DNA of 64,000 nt, taken from Candidatus Delongbacteria bacterium (lineage in GTDB: Bacteria; CAIWAD01). Both the position numbers and the translations under genes were made by a program. Positions within the stretch are counted from its first letter, which is position 1, and every line of letters starts with the position of its first letter. A model generated the notes under the pieces. That model was not told where the DNA came from. It did not search any database and saw only the letters and a list, made by a program, of their open reading frames with translations. Below are positions 50,980 through 59,467 of this stretch, piece by piece. The DNA lies in assembly GCA_041675285.1 (NCBI GenBank), contig JBAYTZ010000011.1, positions 1 to 64,000 of the forward strand, written 5' to 3'.

Positions 50980-52419
50980 TCACACCCCGAGCTGGATCCC
51001 CCGGAAGCGCGCCGGGCTGGAGCCGTGGCTCATCTCGGCGGTCTGGCCGGGCTGGCCCTTGCCGCAGTTGGCCACGCCCACCAGTTTCCATTCATCCGGC
51101 CCGCAGATGGCGTCGCAGGCGCCCCAGAAGACGGGCGTCATGCTCTGGTAGGTGGGGTTCTTCACCAGCCCCGTCACCTTGCCCTGCTTGACACGCCAGC
51201 CGATCTCGCAGCCGAACTGGAAGTTGAGACGCTGCTGGTCGATGCTCCAGCACTTGTTGGCGTCCATGATCACGCCGTCCTCCACCTCGCCCACCAGCTG
51301 CTCCCAGCTGTGGGTGCCGGGCATCAGCGAGAGGTTGTTGATGCGCGTGATCGGCAGGTGGAACCAGCCCTCGGCGCGGTTGCAGCCGCGGCTGCGCTCC
51401 TCGCCGATGCGCTGGGCCAGCTCGCGGTTGGTCATGTAGCCCTTGAGGATGCCCTCCTGGACGATGGGCCAGCGCTGCTGGCGCACGCCGTCGTCGTCGT
51501 AACCCTGGGTGGCCAGTCCGCCGGGCACGGTGCCGTCGGCGATCAGGTTGACGATGGGCGAGCCGTAGCGGAAGGTGCCCAGCTTGTCCGTGGTGGCGAA
51601 GCTGGTGCCCGCGTAGTTGGCCTCGTAGCCCAGCACGCGGTCCAGTTCGCTGGCGTGGCCCACGCTCTCGTGGATCTGCAGCACCAACTGCTGGGGCTTG
51701 AGGATCAGATCGAATACGCCGCTCGGGCACTGGGGCGCGGACAGGAGGGCGATGGCCTCCTCGCGCACGCGCTCGGCGTTGCCCACCAGGTCCAGGGCCA
51801 GGATCAGCTCCCAGCCCAGGCCCATGTACTGGCCGCCGTGGCTCATGGGATAGCTGCGCTCCTGGGCCTCGCCGTTCTCCACGGCCGTGGCCGTGTAGCC
51901 CGCGCCGCTGCGGATCAGGATCTGCTCGATGCGCGCGCCCTCCGAGGACGCGTAGTACTGGTGCTCGCGCAGGAAACTCATGGAGGCCGCGGCCTCCTTG
52001 ATCCGCGGATCGGCGCGCAGCACGCGGTCGCAGGCCAGCAGCAGGCCCAGCTTGTCCTGCAGGCTGACGGTGAAGGGGTCGATCTGGATCGGCGTCTGCC
52101 AGAAGTCCTGCCAGGCCGGCTCCGGCGCCAGCTGGACGGATTCCCGGTTGAGCGTGGCGCTGGCCCGGGCGATGCGCACGGCCTCCACGGCCTTGCTGCG
52201 CAGCTCGGCGGGCTCCAGGCGGTTGGAGGAGGCGAAGCCCCAGGCGCCGCCGGCCAGCACGCGCACGCCGAAGCCCAGATCCTCGCTGTCCGTCAGGCCG
52301 GCCAGTTCGCCGTTGCGGGTCTGCACGACCTGACGGCGGGTGTTGACGATGCGGATGTCCGCGAAATCCGCGCCGGCGCCCTTGGCGGCGTCCAGCGCCA
52401 GGTTCAGCATGTCCTTCAT
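50980..52419 (-). CDS. TldD-type metalloprotease subunit
   Basis: A 479-residue member of the TldD/PmbA family. The zinc motif is in QIHESVGHASELDRVLGYE (HExxxH, near residue 246), so this is the catalytic TldD-like partner. Other family blocks: MKDMLNLALDAAKGAGADFA, SEDLGFGVRVLAGGAWGFAS, and the C-terminal NNLSLMPG plus VGVANCGKGQPGQTAEMSHG. TldD/TldE pairs degrade unfolded peptides or process modified peptide precursors. Starts one base after the stop of the TldE-like gene, so translation is coupled. Confidence 0.93.
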   Translation of the reverse strand: MKDMLNLALDAAKGAGADFADIRIVNTRRQVVQTRNGELAGLTDSEDLGFGVRVLAGGAWGFASSNRLEPAELRSKAVEAVRIARASATLNRESVQLAPEPAWQDFWQTPIQIDPFTVSLQDKLGLLLACDRVLRADPRIKEAAASMSFLREHQYYASSEGARIEQILIRSGAGYTATAVENGEAQERSYPMSHGGQYMGLGWELILALDLVGNAERVREEAIALLSAPQCPSGVFDLILKPQQLVLQIHESVGHASELDRVLGYEANYAGTSFATTDKLGTFRYGSPIVNLIADGTVPGGLATQGYDDDGVRQQRWPIVQEGILKGYMTNRELAQRIGEERSRGCNRAEGWFHLPITRINNLSLMPGTHSWEQLVGEVEDGVIMDANKCWSIDQQRLNFQFGCEIGWRVKQGKVTGLVKNPTYQSMTPVFWGACDAICGPDEWKLVGVANCGKGQPGQTAEMSHGSSPARFRGIQLGV

Positions 52420-52420
52420 A

Positions 52421-53770
52421 TCAGAATCCGCTTTCGCTGGTGAAGTGGAAGTCCCGGATCTTCATGCCGGGAAGCACGAAACCGCCGCCGAAGAAGCCGC
52501 CGTGCAGGGCCTGGTCGCGGGTCACCGCCTCCACGTTGGAGAAGGCGTGGAACAGGCTCTCGGTGAAGCGCATGTTGCGCACCGGGTGGCTGATCTTCCC
52601 GTTCTCGATCAGGAACAGGCCGTCGCGCGTCATCCCGGTCAGCAGCATCTCGTTGCGGTCCTGGACGTTGGTGTAGTGCAGGTGCGTGACGAACAGGCCG
52701 CGCTCCGTGCCCGCCACCAGTTCGTCCAGGCTGGACTCGCCGGGCGCCACGATCAGGTTGCCCGGGAAGGGGCCGTGGGGATTGGGCCGCGGCAGGGCGT
52801 GGCCCGTGCTCACTTTGCCGGCCTGCTTGGCGGTCACGCGGTCGTGGACCGTGCCCTGGAACACGCCCTGCTCCACCAGCGGCACGCGCTGCCGCTCCAG
52901 GCCGTCGTAGTCGAAGGGCAGGCCGTCGGCCAGCGGGTGGCCGGCGTCGTCGGTCACGCTGAACAGGGGCGAGAACAGGCGCTGCCCGGCCTTGCCCGCC
53001 AGCGGGCTGGTGCCGGCCAGATCGTCCTGGGCGCCGAAGCCCAGCCAGTTGAGGAACATCACCAGGTCCGCCACCGCGGCGGGGGGCAGGATCACGGTCC
53101 AGGGGCCGGGCTGGGCGGGCTGCGGCGCCTGGGCGGCCCGGGCGATGCGGCAGGCCTCGCGGCTCAGGGCCTCGATGTCCAGCCCGCGGAAGGAGCGGGC
53201 CTGGCCCTCCGTCCAGCCCGAGGCGTCGGCGCCGTGGAAGGTGGTGGAGAAGCGCGCGCGGCTGCTCTGGTAGTGGCAGCGCAGCCCCTCGCTGTTGGCG
53301 ATGGCCAGCTGGGTCCAGGCGTTGGTGAGGATGCCGCTGGCCTCGAAGCCCTCGGCGCGGGCCAGCTCGAAGGTGGCGGCCAGGCCCTGGGCCTTCTCCT
53401 CGGGACCCCAGGCGGCGGTCTCCGCATCCAGCACGTCACGCTCGGGCGTGGGGCAGGAGCCCACCAGGGGCAGCAGGTCCTTGGCGGGATCCTGCAGCGC
53501 GGCCACGCGCCGGGCGCTCTCCACCACGGCGCCCACTCCGGCGGCGTCCAGGCGGTTGGTCTGGGCCAGCCCCAGTCGGCCGCGCTCCACGAGGGTGACG
53601 TGCAGCAGGGCGTCCTGCTGGCTCAAGTTCTGTTGGATGCCGTTGTTGGCGAAGCGGGATAGTGCTTCGCCGCTGATCTCCAGGCGCAATTCGGCGCGAT
53701 CCAGTCCCCGGCACTCGTCCAGGGTCCGCTCCAGGATCTCGTCGAGCTGCCGCTTTGTGTAGACACTCAT
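52421..53770 (-). CDS. TldE/PmbA-type protein
   Basis: A 449-residue non-catalytic partner of the TldD-like protein. It has the family fold but no HExxxH. Visible blocks: ALSRFANNGIQQNLSQQDAL at the N-terminus, VILPPAAVADLVMFLNWLGF, DYDGLERQRVPLVEQGVFQG and GLFVTHLHYTNVQDRNEMLL near the C-terminus. GAGGA precedes the ATG at 53770; the open frame runs on to 53920 but without support. First gene of the pair. No ribosomal-peptide precursor gene was recognised nearby. Confidence 0.9.
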   Translation of the reverse strand: MSVYTKRQLDEILERTLDECRGLDRAELRLEISGEALSRFANNGIQQNLSQQDALLHVTLVERGRLGLAQTNRLDAAGVGAVVESARRVAALQDPAKDLLPLVGSCPTPERDVLDAETAAWGPEEKAQGLAATFELARAEGFEASGILTNAWTQLAIANSEGLRCHYQSSRARFSTTFHGADASGWTEGQARSFRGLDIEALSREACRIARAAQAPQPAQPGPWTVILPPAAVADLVMFLNWLGFGAQDDLAGTSPLAGKAGQRLFSPLFSVTDDAGHPLADGLPFDYDGLERQRVPLVEQGVFQGTVHDRVTAKQAGKVSTGHALPRPNPHGPFPGNLIVAPGESSLDELVAGTERGLFVTHLHYTNVQDRNEMLLTGMTRDGLFLIENGKISHPVRNMRFTESLFHAFSNVEAVTRDQALHGGFFGGGFVLPGMKIRDFHFTSESGF

Positions 53771-53921
53771 GCGGTCCTCACAGGCTGTCACGTGAAGCGT
53801 CGGTCGGCTCCCCAGAGCCGGCGGCGGCGCGGAATATCCGTTGACCCGTTCTCGTCCGCCAGCGCGACCCCTTCCCTTGCGATAGGGAACTGCACGGGTT
53901 GCGCGTGACACGCTCGTCATC

Positions 53922-53938
53922 CCTCGGCTTGAGCGAGG
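53922..53938. repeat. Degenerate REP-like palindrome
   Basis: CCTCG-GCTTGAG-CGAGG, preceded by CTCGTCATC as before copy c. The stem differs from the other REP-like copies but still pairs. The 150 bases before it (53771-53921) show nothing I recognise. Confidence 0.55.
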
Positions 53939-54020
53939 CGAAGCCGATTCCCTTCCCTCGCGCCCCGCGGGGGAAGGCGCGACCCGGCAACGCCGGGGCG
54001 CGATGGGATGGGGGCGTGCC
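53933..54020. repeat. 88-bp GC-rich repeat block, copy 2
   Basis: 85 of 88 positions identical to 18817-18904, including the two hairpins. It precedes structured element copy II by 38 bases. Confidence 0.9.
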
Positions 54021-54058
54021 CATCACTCACTCCGGAGATCTCCGGGCTGGCATGTTTT

Positions 54059-54233
54059 CCACCTTTCTGCTTGCGCCAGAAAGGTGGAGCCAAAGAGGCG
54101 CTTTTTCTCAGCGGCCAGAGTCAGGCCACCTCACGGTGGCCTTCCGCTGGCCGGCGTTTGGGCTTCCTGTCTCCGTGCAGTTGGTTCCGCCTGACGGCGT
54201 CACCACCTGGTTTTGGTTCAGGCCTAAAGGCCT
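54059..54233 (-). ncRNA. Structured dispersed element, copy II
   Basis: H1: CCACCTTTCT (54059-54068) with AGAAAGGTGG (54078-54087). H2 outer: CGGCCAG (54112-54118) with CTGGCCG (54147-54153). H2 inner: GGCCACC (54124-54130) with GGTGGCC (54135-54141), loop GTGA on the minus strand. A symmetric 5/5 internal loop separates inner and outer stems. H3: GCC/GGC (54089+100 to 54098+100, that is 54189-54198). H4: AGGCC (54220-54224) with GGCCT (54229-54233). Lies between the TPR lipoprotein gene and the TldE-like gene. Confidence 0.68.
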
Positions 54234-54240
54234 TCACCTC

Positions 54241-54320
54241 ACACATCCGTGTCACATCACACATCCGTGTCACATCCGTCCGTGCGACCCCTTCCCCCGC
54301 GAAGTGGGGGAAGGACGGGA
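54241..54320. repeat. CACATCCGTGT repeats and CCTTCCCCC hairpin
   Basis: CACATCCGTGT occurs twice within 54242-54270 and a third CACATCCGT follows. Then CCTTCCCCC (54290-54298) pairs with GGGGGAAGG (54306-54314), followed by GGGATGGGGG, a weaker relative of the hairpin inside the 88-bp block. Confidence 0.6.
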
Positions 54321-54482
54321 TGGGGGGGAGAGCCTGAGGTTCGGCCATTCGTCACAATCCATCATCAAGGCGCCGAGTTGGTGATGCCCATCTCTTGTCA
54401 CACGCCACTTCGAGCCTTGGCGTCTTCGTGCTGCACGTGCGCGCGGCCTCGCGTTGGAGTCCACCGCGGCAACACAATCGCC

Positions 54483-54508
54483 CTCTGTGCCTCTGTGCCT
54501 CTGTGGTG
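54483..54508. repeat. CTCTGTG-type dispersed repeat
   Basis: CTCTGTGCCTCTGTGCCTCT followed by GTGGTG, the same as at 19521-19547. Just upstream, near 54414-54432, is CCTTGGCGTCTTCGTGCT, another short low-complexity repeat type. Ends about 18 bases before the stop of the TPR lipoprotein gene. Confidence 0.7.
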
Positions 54509-54525
54509 AAAGAGCCTATCCGTCG

Positions 54526-55974
54526 CTAAGGCCTAGCCACGGGTCCCGGGGCGGCCTCGGGCGCGGGCGCCCCCAGTTCCAGCGCCTTCTGCCAGAGCGC
54601 GTCGGCCTCCGCCTGGCGGCCCTGGCGCTGCCGCAGGTGCCCCAGGTGCTCCAGGATCTCCGGATCCAGCTGGCCGCGGCACAAGTCGTAGGCCCGCTGC
54701 AACTCCTCCTCCGCCGCCGCGTACTGACCGGCCTGGAACAGCAGCCAGCCCAGCGTGTCCCGGAAGGCCGGATTGCCCGGCTCCTCCGCCACCGCCTGGC
54801 GGGCCAGGTCCTGGGCCAGCCCGGGCTCGCGCCCTTCCAGCGCCAGCAGATAGGCGTAATTGTTCTTCAGCAGAGCGCCGGCCCCTTCGTCGCCCAGGGT
54901 TTCCAGGGCGCGGGCGTAGACGGCCAGGGATTCGTCGCGCCGCTCCTGGTTCTCCAGCAGAGCGGCCAGCCGCATCCAGACGGCGGGGTCCTCGGGCGTC
55001 ACCTTCACCAGCAGGCGCAGGGTGGATTCGGCCTCGTCCAGCCGGCCGTTCTCCTCCAGGGCCACCTCCAGCAGGCTAAGCACGCCGGGATCCTCGGGGT
55101 CCAGCCGCCGGGCCTCGCGCAGCTGTCTGAGGGCCTCCTCGGGCAGTCCGTCCGCCAGGGCCAGGCGGCCCTCCATCAGCGGATAGAAGGCCTCCAGCGA
55201 ATCCAGCGCCCGGCCGCGGCCGAGGGCGCGCCGCAGGCTCACCAGATCCTCCTGAAAGGCGGCCAGGCGGCAGCGGGCCAGCCAGGCGGCGGGCTCGCGC
55301 TCGGCCAGGCGCGAACTGTCGATCCAGGCCGCCACTGTGGAGGCGCGGCCAAAGCGGAAGGCGAAGGCCAGGGTCTGCTCCCAGAACAGGCGCGGGCGGA
55401 TCTCGCGCCGCTCCCAGGCCGCGGCGTCCAGGGTCAGCAGCTGGCGGAAGCGCCGCTCCAGCTCCTGCTCGCGTTCCTGGGCCGCGCTGGCGGGCAGGTC
55501 CCGGCTGGAGTCCAGCAGCAGCTGGATGCGCAGGGCGGGCCGGATGCTGTCGGGGAGCTGGGCCAGGGCCTGGCGCAATTCGGGCAGACGCTCGGCGGCG
55601 TAGAGGCGGTCCAGCCAGAGCCCGCCCTCGGGTGTCGCCGGGGCGTGCTCCAGCAGCCAGTTGCCCGCCTCTTCCAGGGCCGTGCCGTCGGCGGTGAGCA
55701 GGGCCAGGCGGAACAGGGAGAGCCCCGCCACGCGCGGGGCCGCGGGCTGTTGCAGGGCGCGCCGGTAGACGGCCACGGCCTGGGGCAGATCCCCGCGCAT
55801 CTCGGCCAGGCTGCCCTGCAGCACCAGCCGGTCCTGGAGGTTCTCGCCATCCGGCAGGGCCGGCAAGGCGGCGCCCGGCGTCGGGGGCCCGGGCTCGGCG
55901 TGCAGACCGGCGCGCAGGCTCGGCGCGCAGGCCTGAAACAGGAGGACCAGGAGCGGCAGGGTGAGCCAGCGCAT
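54526..55974 (-). CDS. TPR lipoprotein
   Basis: A 482-residue lipoprotein; lipobox LLVLLFQAC near residue 16. Nearly all of the mature chain is TPR-like helices: AEMRGDLPQAVAVYRRAL, EEALRQLREARRLDPEDPG, LDEAESTLRLLVKVTPEDPA, DESLAVYARALETL, FRDTLGWLLFQAGQYAAAEE and EILEHLGHLRQRQGRQAEAD. Probably a periplasmic or outer-membrane scaffold. Its ATG shares one base with the rseP stop (TGATG), so it is the third gene of dxr-rseP-TPR. No terminator was seen after it; a repeat island follows. Confidence 0.88.
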   Translation of the reverse strand: MRWLTLPLLVLLFQACAPSLRAGLHAEPGPPTPGAALPALPDGENLQDRLVLQGSLAEMRGDLPQAVAVYRRALQQPAAPRVAGLSLFRLALLTADGTALEEAGNWLLEHAPATPEGGLWLDRLYAAERLPELRQALAQLPDSIRPALRIQLLLDSSRDLPASAAQEREQELERRFRQLLTLDAAAWERREIRPRLFWEQTLAFAFRFGRASTVAAWIDSSRLAEREPAAWLARCRLAAFQEDLVSLRRALGRGRALDSLEAFYPLMEGRLALADGLPEEALRQLREARRLDPEDPGVLSLLEVALEENGRLDEAESTLRLLVKVTPEDPAVWMRLAALLENQERRDESLAVYARALETLGDEGAGALLKNNYAYLLALEGREPGLAQDLARQAVAEEPGNPAFRDTLGWLLFQAGQYAAAEEELQRAYDLCRGQLDPEILEHLGHLRQRQGRQAEADALWQKALELGAPAPEAAPGPVARP

Positions 55975-57095
55975 CAGCGGCCGTCCCCCGTGGAGTCCGG
56001 CGCGGCCTGGCTGGCGACGGGCTTGTCCGGCTGGATCAGCCGCAGCACGTCGTTCTTCATCACCAGCACCATCACCAGCAGGAGCAGGATCATTCCCGCC
56101 TGCTGGATCCAGAGCTTGAGCTTGACCGGCAGCGGCCGGCGGATCACCGCCTCGATGGCGATGTAGACCAGGTGGCCGCCGTCCAGCACGGGAATGGGCA
56201 GGATGTTGAGGAAGCCGATGTTCACCGAGATGAAGGCCAGGAAGCTCAAGAAGACCGCCAAGCCGCCCCGGGCGCTCTGGCCGGACATCTGGGCGATGAG
56301 GATTGGTCCGCCCAGGTCCTTGAGGCCCGCCTGGCCCGTGACCAGCGCGGCGATGGTCTGGTAGGCCGTGACACACTCGGCGCCGGTGCGGGCCAGACCC
56401 GCCGCCAGGGCGCCCAGCGGACCCACGCGCTCCACCACCACGTCGGGTTCGATGCCGATCAGCCCCACCTTGCCCTTGCCCGGCTGGAGCGACTCCTGCG
56501 GCTTGACGAAGATCTGCAGGGTGTCCGGCGTGGAGGCGCGCAGCACGCGCAGCTCCACGCTCCGCCCGGGCCGCGCGTGGATGGCCCCGGCCAGGGACTC
56601 CCAGTCGGCCACCGGAGTCCCGTCCACGCTCAGCACGCGATCCCCCCCCTGCAGGCCGGCGGCCAGCGCGGGCATGTCGGGCCGCAGCCCGCCCAGCACG
56701 GCCTCCGGCGAGGGCCGGCCCACGCCCCAGAAGGCCGCGATGCAGGTGTAGAGCACGACGGCCAGGATGCCGTTCATCATCACGCCGGCGGAGATCACGA
56801 AGGCCTTCTGCCAGGTGCGTTTGGACATGAACTCGTCCGGCGCGCCCGTGATGGCGTCCTCGTCGTCCAGGCTCTCGTCCACCATGCCGGCCATCTTCAC
56901 GTAGCCGCCCAGCGGGAACCAGGCCAGGCGGTACTCCGTGTCGCCCCGCCGGTGCTTCCAGAGGGCCGGCCCGAAGCCGATGGAAAAGGTGTCCACCCGG
57001 ATGCCCGTCAGGCGCGCCGCGATGAAGTGGCCCCACTCGTGAACCAGGATGATGACTCCAATCACCACCACGAAGGACAGGGTCGTCAGCAGCAC
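55974..57095 (-). CDS. rseP: Site-2 intramembrane zinc protease RseP
   Basis: A 373-residue inner-membrane protease that cuts membrane-anchored regulators. HEWGH at residues 19-23 provides the zinc ligands and Glu; the third ligand is in the LDGGH motif near residue 303. FGPALWKHRRGDTEYRLAWF and PLGGYVKMAGM are typical. One PDZ domain lies at about 130-210 (PALAAGLQGGDRVLSVDGTP); E. coli RseP has two. Membrane helices at both ends. Overlaps dxr by ten bases, the common dxr-rseP order. Confidence 0.95.
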   Translation of the reverse strand: MLLTTLSFVVVIGVIILVHEWGHFIAARLTGIRVDTFSIGFGPALWKHRRGDTEYRLAWFPLGGYVKMAGMVDESLDDEDAITGAPDEFMSKRTWQKAFVISAGVMMNGILAVVLYTCIAAFWGVGRPSPEAVLGGLRPDMPALAAGLQGGDRVLSVDGTPVADWESLAGAIHARPGRSVELRVLRASTPDTLQIFVKPQESLQPGKGKVGLIGIEPDVVVERVGPLGALAAGLARTGAECVTAYQTIAALVTGQAGLKDLGGPILIAQMSGQSARGGLAVFLSFLAFISVNIGFLNILPIPVLDGGHLVYIAIEAVIRRPLPVKLKLWIQQAGMILLLLVMVLVMKNDVLRLIQPDKPVASQAAPDSTGDGR

Positions 57096-58270
57096 GTCGT
57101 ATTCCTTGCTTGGGCCAGCGTCCGCGCCAGGGTGCGCGTGCGGCGGCGCGTCTCCGCATCCAGGTCGATCAGTTCATCCAGCCCGCTGTGGCCGCCGGAG
57201 TAGGCCGCCAGGGACTCCTCCACCAGGTCCACGATCTGCCCGAAGGCCAGACCGTCCTCGAGAAACAGCTCCACGGCCACCTCGTTGGCGGCGTTGAGCA
57301 CGCAGGGCCAGCCCTCGCCCAGGCGCAGGGCCTCGCGGGCCAGGCCCAGCGAACGGAAGGTCGCCAGGTCCGGTTCCTCGAACTCCAGCCGGCCCAGCCG
57401 CGTCCAGTCGGGGCTCGCCATCTCCAGCCGCTCGTGCCGCGGCCAGCAGAGCGCGTAGAGGATCGGGATGCGCATGTCCGGCAGCCCCAGCTGGGCCTTC
57501 ACGCTGTGGTCCCGGAACTCCACCATCGAGTGGATGATGGACTGCGGGTGGATCAGCACGCCGATGCGCTCCTCCGGCAGGTCGTAGAGCCAGGCCGCCT
57601 CGATGATCTCCAGCGCCTTGTTCATCATGGTGGCGCTGTCGATGGTGATCTTGGCCCCCATGGTCCAGGTGGGGTGGCGCAGGGCCTCCTCCCGGGTGGC
57701 GGCCCGGAAGCGCTCGCGGCTCCAGCCCCGGAAGGGCCCGCCGGAGGCGGTGAGCCAGATCCGCTCCAGGTCCTCCGGCTGCTCGCCCTGCAGGCACTGC
57801 AGGATGGCGCTGTGCTCGCTGTCCACGGGCAGGAAAACGGCCCCCAGGGCGCGGACTTCGCGCATCACGGCCTGGCCGGCGGTGACCAGCGGTTCCTTGT
57901 TGGCGAAGCAGATGCGCCGGCCGGCGCGCAGTCCGCGCATCAGCGGTTCCAGGCCCGCAGTGCCCAACAGGGCTGAGAACAGCGTATCCACGCCCGGCCG
58001 CTCGGGCAGTTCCACCAGGGCGGCGCGCCCGCTCAGCACCTCAATCCCCGTCTCCGCCAGCGCCTGGCGCAACAGCCCGGCGTGGGCCTCGTCCACGTGG
58101 ACGAAGTCGGGCCGGAAGTCGCGGGCCTGCTCGGCCAGCCGCTCCCAGCGCTGTCCGGCGCTCAGGCCCACCACGCGGAAGCGCTCCGGATGCTGCCGGA
58201 TCACGTCCAGGGTGGATTCACCGATGGAGCCCGTGGACCCCAGCAGCAGGATGCCATCGCGATTGGGCAT
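57086..58270 (-). CDS. dxr: 1-deoxy-D-xylulose 5-phosphate reductoisomerase
   Basis: Makes 2-C-methyl-D-erythritol 4-phosphate with NADPH, the first committed step of the non-mevalonate isoprenoid pathway. 394 residues, normal. Motifs: GSTGSIG at 11-17 for NADPH, FANKEPLVTAG, LPVDSEHSAILQCLQG for metal and substrate, LTASGGPF and HPTWTMGAKITIDSATMMNK. The start at 58270 lies next to a repeat island; no clear promoter was seen in it. Transcribed with rseP and the TPR lipoprotein. Confidence 0.96.
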   Translation of the reverse strand: MPNRDGILLLGSTGSIGESTLDVIRQHPERFRVVGLSAGQRWERLAEQARDFRPDFVHVDEAHAGLLRQALAETGIEVLSGRAALVELPERPGVDTLFSALLGTAGLEPLMRGLRAGRRICFANKEPLVTAGQAVMREVRALGAVFLPVDSEHSAILQCLQGEQPEDLERIWLTASGGPFRGWSRERFRAATREEALRHPTWTMGAKITIDSATMMNKALEIIEAAWLYDLPEERIGVLIHPQSIIHSMVEFRDHSVKAQLGLPDMRIPILYALCWPRHERLEMASPDWTRLGRLEFEEPDLATFRSLGLAREALRLGEGWPCVLNAANEVAVELFLEDGLAFGQIVDLVEESLAAYSGGHSGLDELIDLDAETRRRTRTLARTLAQARNTTCC

Positions 58271-58310
58271 CGAGCCTTTCTTTCTGGTTCCTGTTCGTTT
58301 CGCTCGTCAT

Positions 58311-58334
58311 CCCCCGGCTCGACCGGGGGATCCC
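58311..58334. repeat. REP-like palindrome, copy c
   Basis: CCCCCGG-CTCGA-CCGGGGG with a GATCCC tail and CGTCATC before and after. Lies between dxr and the structured element copy III. Confidence 0.75.
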
Positions 58335-58380
58335 GTCATCTCGCCAGTCATCCACCGTCAATGGCCGGGCGCCTTGTTTT

Positions 58381-58554
58381 CCACCTTTCTGCTGGCGCCA
58401 GAAAGGTGGAGCCAAAGAGGCGCTTTTTCTCACCCGCCAGAGTCAGCCCGCCTCCCGGCGGGCTTCCGCTGGCGGCAGTTTGGCCTTCCTGCAACCGCGT
58501 AGTTGGTTCCGCTTGAAAGCGTCACCACCTGGTTCTGGTTCAGCCCGTTGGGCT
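58381..58554 (-). ncRNA. Structured dispersed element, copy III
   Basis: H1: CCACCTTTCT (58381-58390) with AGAAAGGTGG (58400-58409). H2 outer: CCGCCAG (58434-58440) with CTGGCGG (58469-58475). H2 inner: GCCCGCC (58446-58452) with GGCGGGC (58457-58463); on the minus strand the loop is GGGA, still GNRA. H3: GCT (58511-58513) with AGC (58518-58520), a C-G to T-A change against the other copies. H4: AGCCC (58542-58546) with GGGCT (58550-58554). Lies between the outer-membrane protein gene and dxr; the whole gap 58271-58672 is repeats. Confidence 0.68.
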
Positions 58555-58599
58555 TCACCTCACTCTACCTTGACCCGCAGTGTCTCACGTATTCACTGT

Positions 58600-58626
58600 G
58601 CTCTGTGACTCTGTGACTCTGTGTTA
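58600..58626. repeat. CTCTGTG-type dispersed repeat
   Basis: GCTCTGTGACTCTGTGACTC then TGTGTTACAG, matching the GTGACTCTGTG form at 19399-19418. Same position relative to the structured element as in copy I. Confidence 0.7.
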
Positions 58627-58672
58627 CAGTCTTGAGAGGCTCCAAAGAACAGGCCGCCATTCTCTCCCCGGC

Positions 58673-59467
58673 CTAGAACAGGCTCAGCAGCACGCCCACC
58701 GTCATGGTGTTGTAGTCGCCCAGGGCGTACTCGGCGTTGACGCGCAGCAGCGGGAAGGGCGTGATGTTCACGCCGACCGCCAGGCGCGTGGCGTCGGAGT
58801 CCAGGCTGGTGCTGATCTTCTGCGGCGGGGCGGGGCTGGCCGGCGTGTAGGTGTACTCCAGGTCCGTGCTGCCCTTGAGCAGGCTGATGCCCGCGTAGGG
58901 CTCGAGGAAGATGAAGGACTTGGAGACGATCAGGTCCACGCCCGTGGTCGTGTTGGTCACGGACTCGCCGATCTTCAGTTGATTCCAGTCGCCCTGCACG
59001 CCGATGCGCGGCATCAGCAGCGGCACGTGGAAGAGCTCGTTCAATTCGAAGCGCAGGGAGGCCCCCAGCAGGCTGAGCTGGCCCACATCCTTATTGAACT
59101 CCAGGCTCATGTAGCGCGCGCCGACCTGCAGGCCCTTGATCAGGCCCTTGTTGGCCACCAGCATGGGCAGGCCTACGGCGCTCACGTCCGTCTGGTCCAG
59201 GATGGTGCCGGCGGCCGGATCCCCGCTGCTCACCGGAACCAGCAGCAGCTTGACGCCCAGGTCGAAGCCCGCCACGCCCTTGGAGCGCGCGCCGTGATAG
59301 GCGCCGCCGCCCGCCAGCAGCGTGGCCGCGTCGCCCAACGGCTGGGCGTAGTCCTGCACGCCCACGCCCACCGATTCCAGCAGGTCGTCGAAGCTCGTCG
59401 CGGCCCGGGCCGGGGCCAGGACCAGAGCGGACAGCAGTCCCGCCACCACGAATCGTGCCATCTTCAT
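58673..59467 (-). CDS. Outer-membrane beta-barrel protein of unknown function
   Basis: A 264-residue exported protein. Signal peptide at 1-22 (ARFVVAGLLSALVLAPARA). Amphipathic strands throughout (LQVGARYMSLEFNKDVGQLS, LLGASLRFELNELFHVPLLM, EPYAGISLLKGSTDLEYTYT, RVNAEYALGDYNTMTVGVLL), ending LLSLF with a terminal Phe. DUF6588-like in general look, but I cannot confirm the family. Overlaps fmt by four bases, so it is translated with the housekeeping operon. Confidence 0.82.
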   Translation of the reverse strand: MKMARFVVAGLLSALVLAPARAATSFDDLLESVGVGVQDYAQPLGDAATLLAGGGAYHGARSKGVAGFDLGVKLLLVPVSSGDPAAGTILDQTDVSAVGLPMLVANKGLIKGLQVGARYMSLEFNKDVGQLSLLGASLRFELNELFHVPLLMPRIGVQGDWNQLKIGESVTNTTTGVDLIVSKSFIFLEPYAGISLLKGSTDLEYTYTPASPAPPQKISTSLDSDATRLAVGVNITPFPLLRVNAEYALGDYNTMTVGVLLSLF

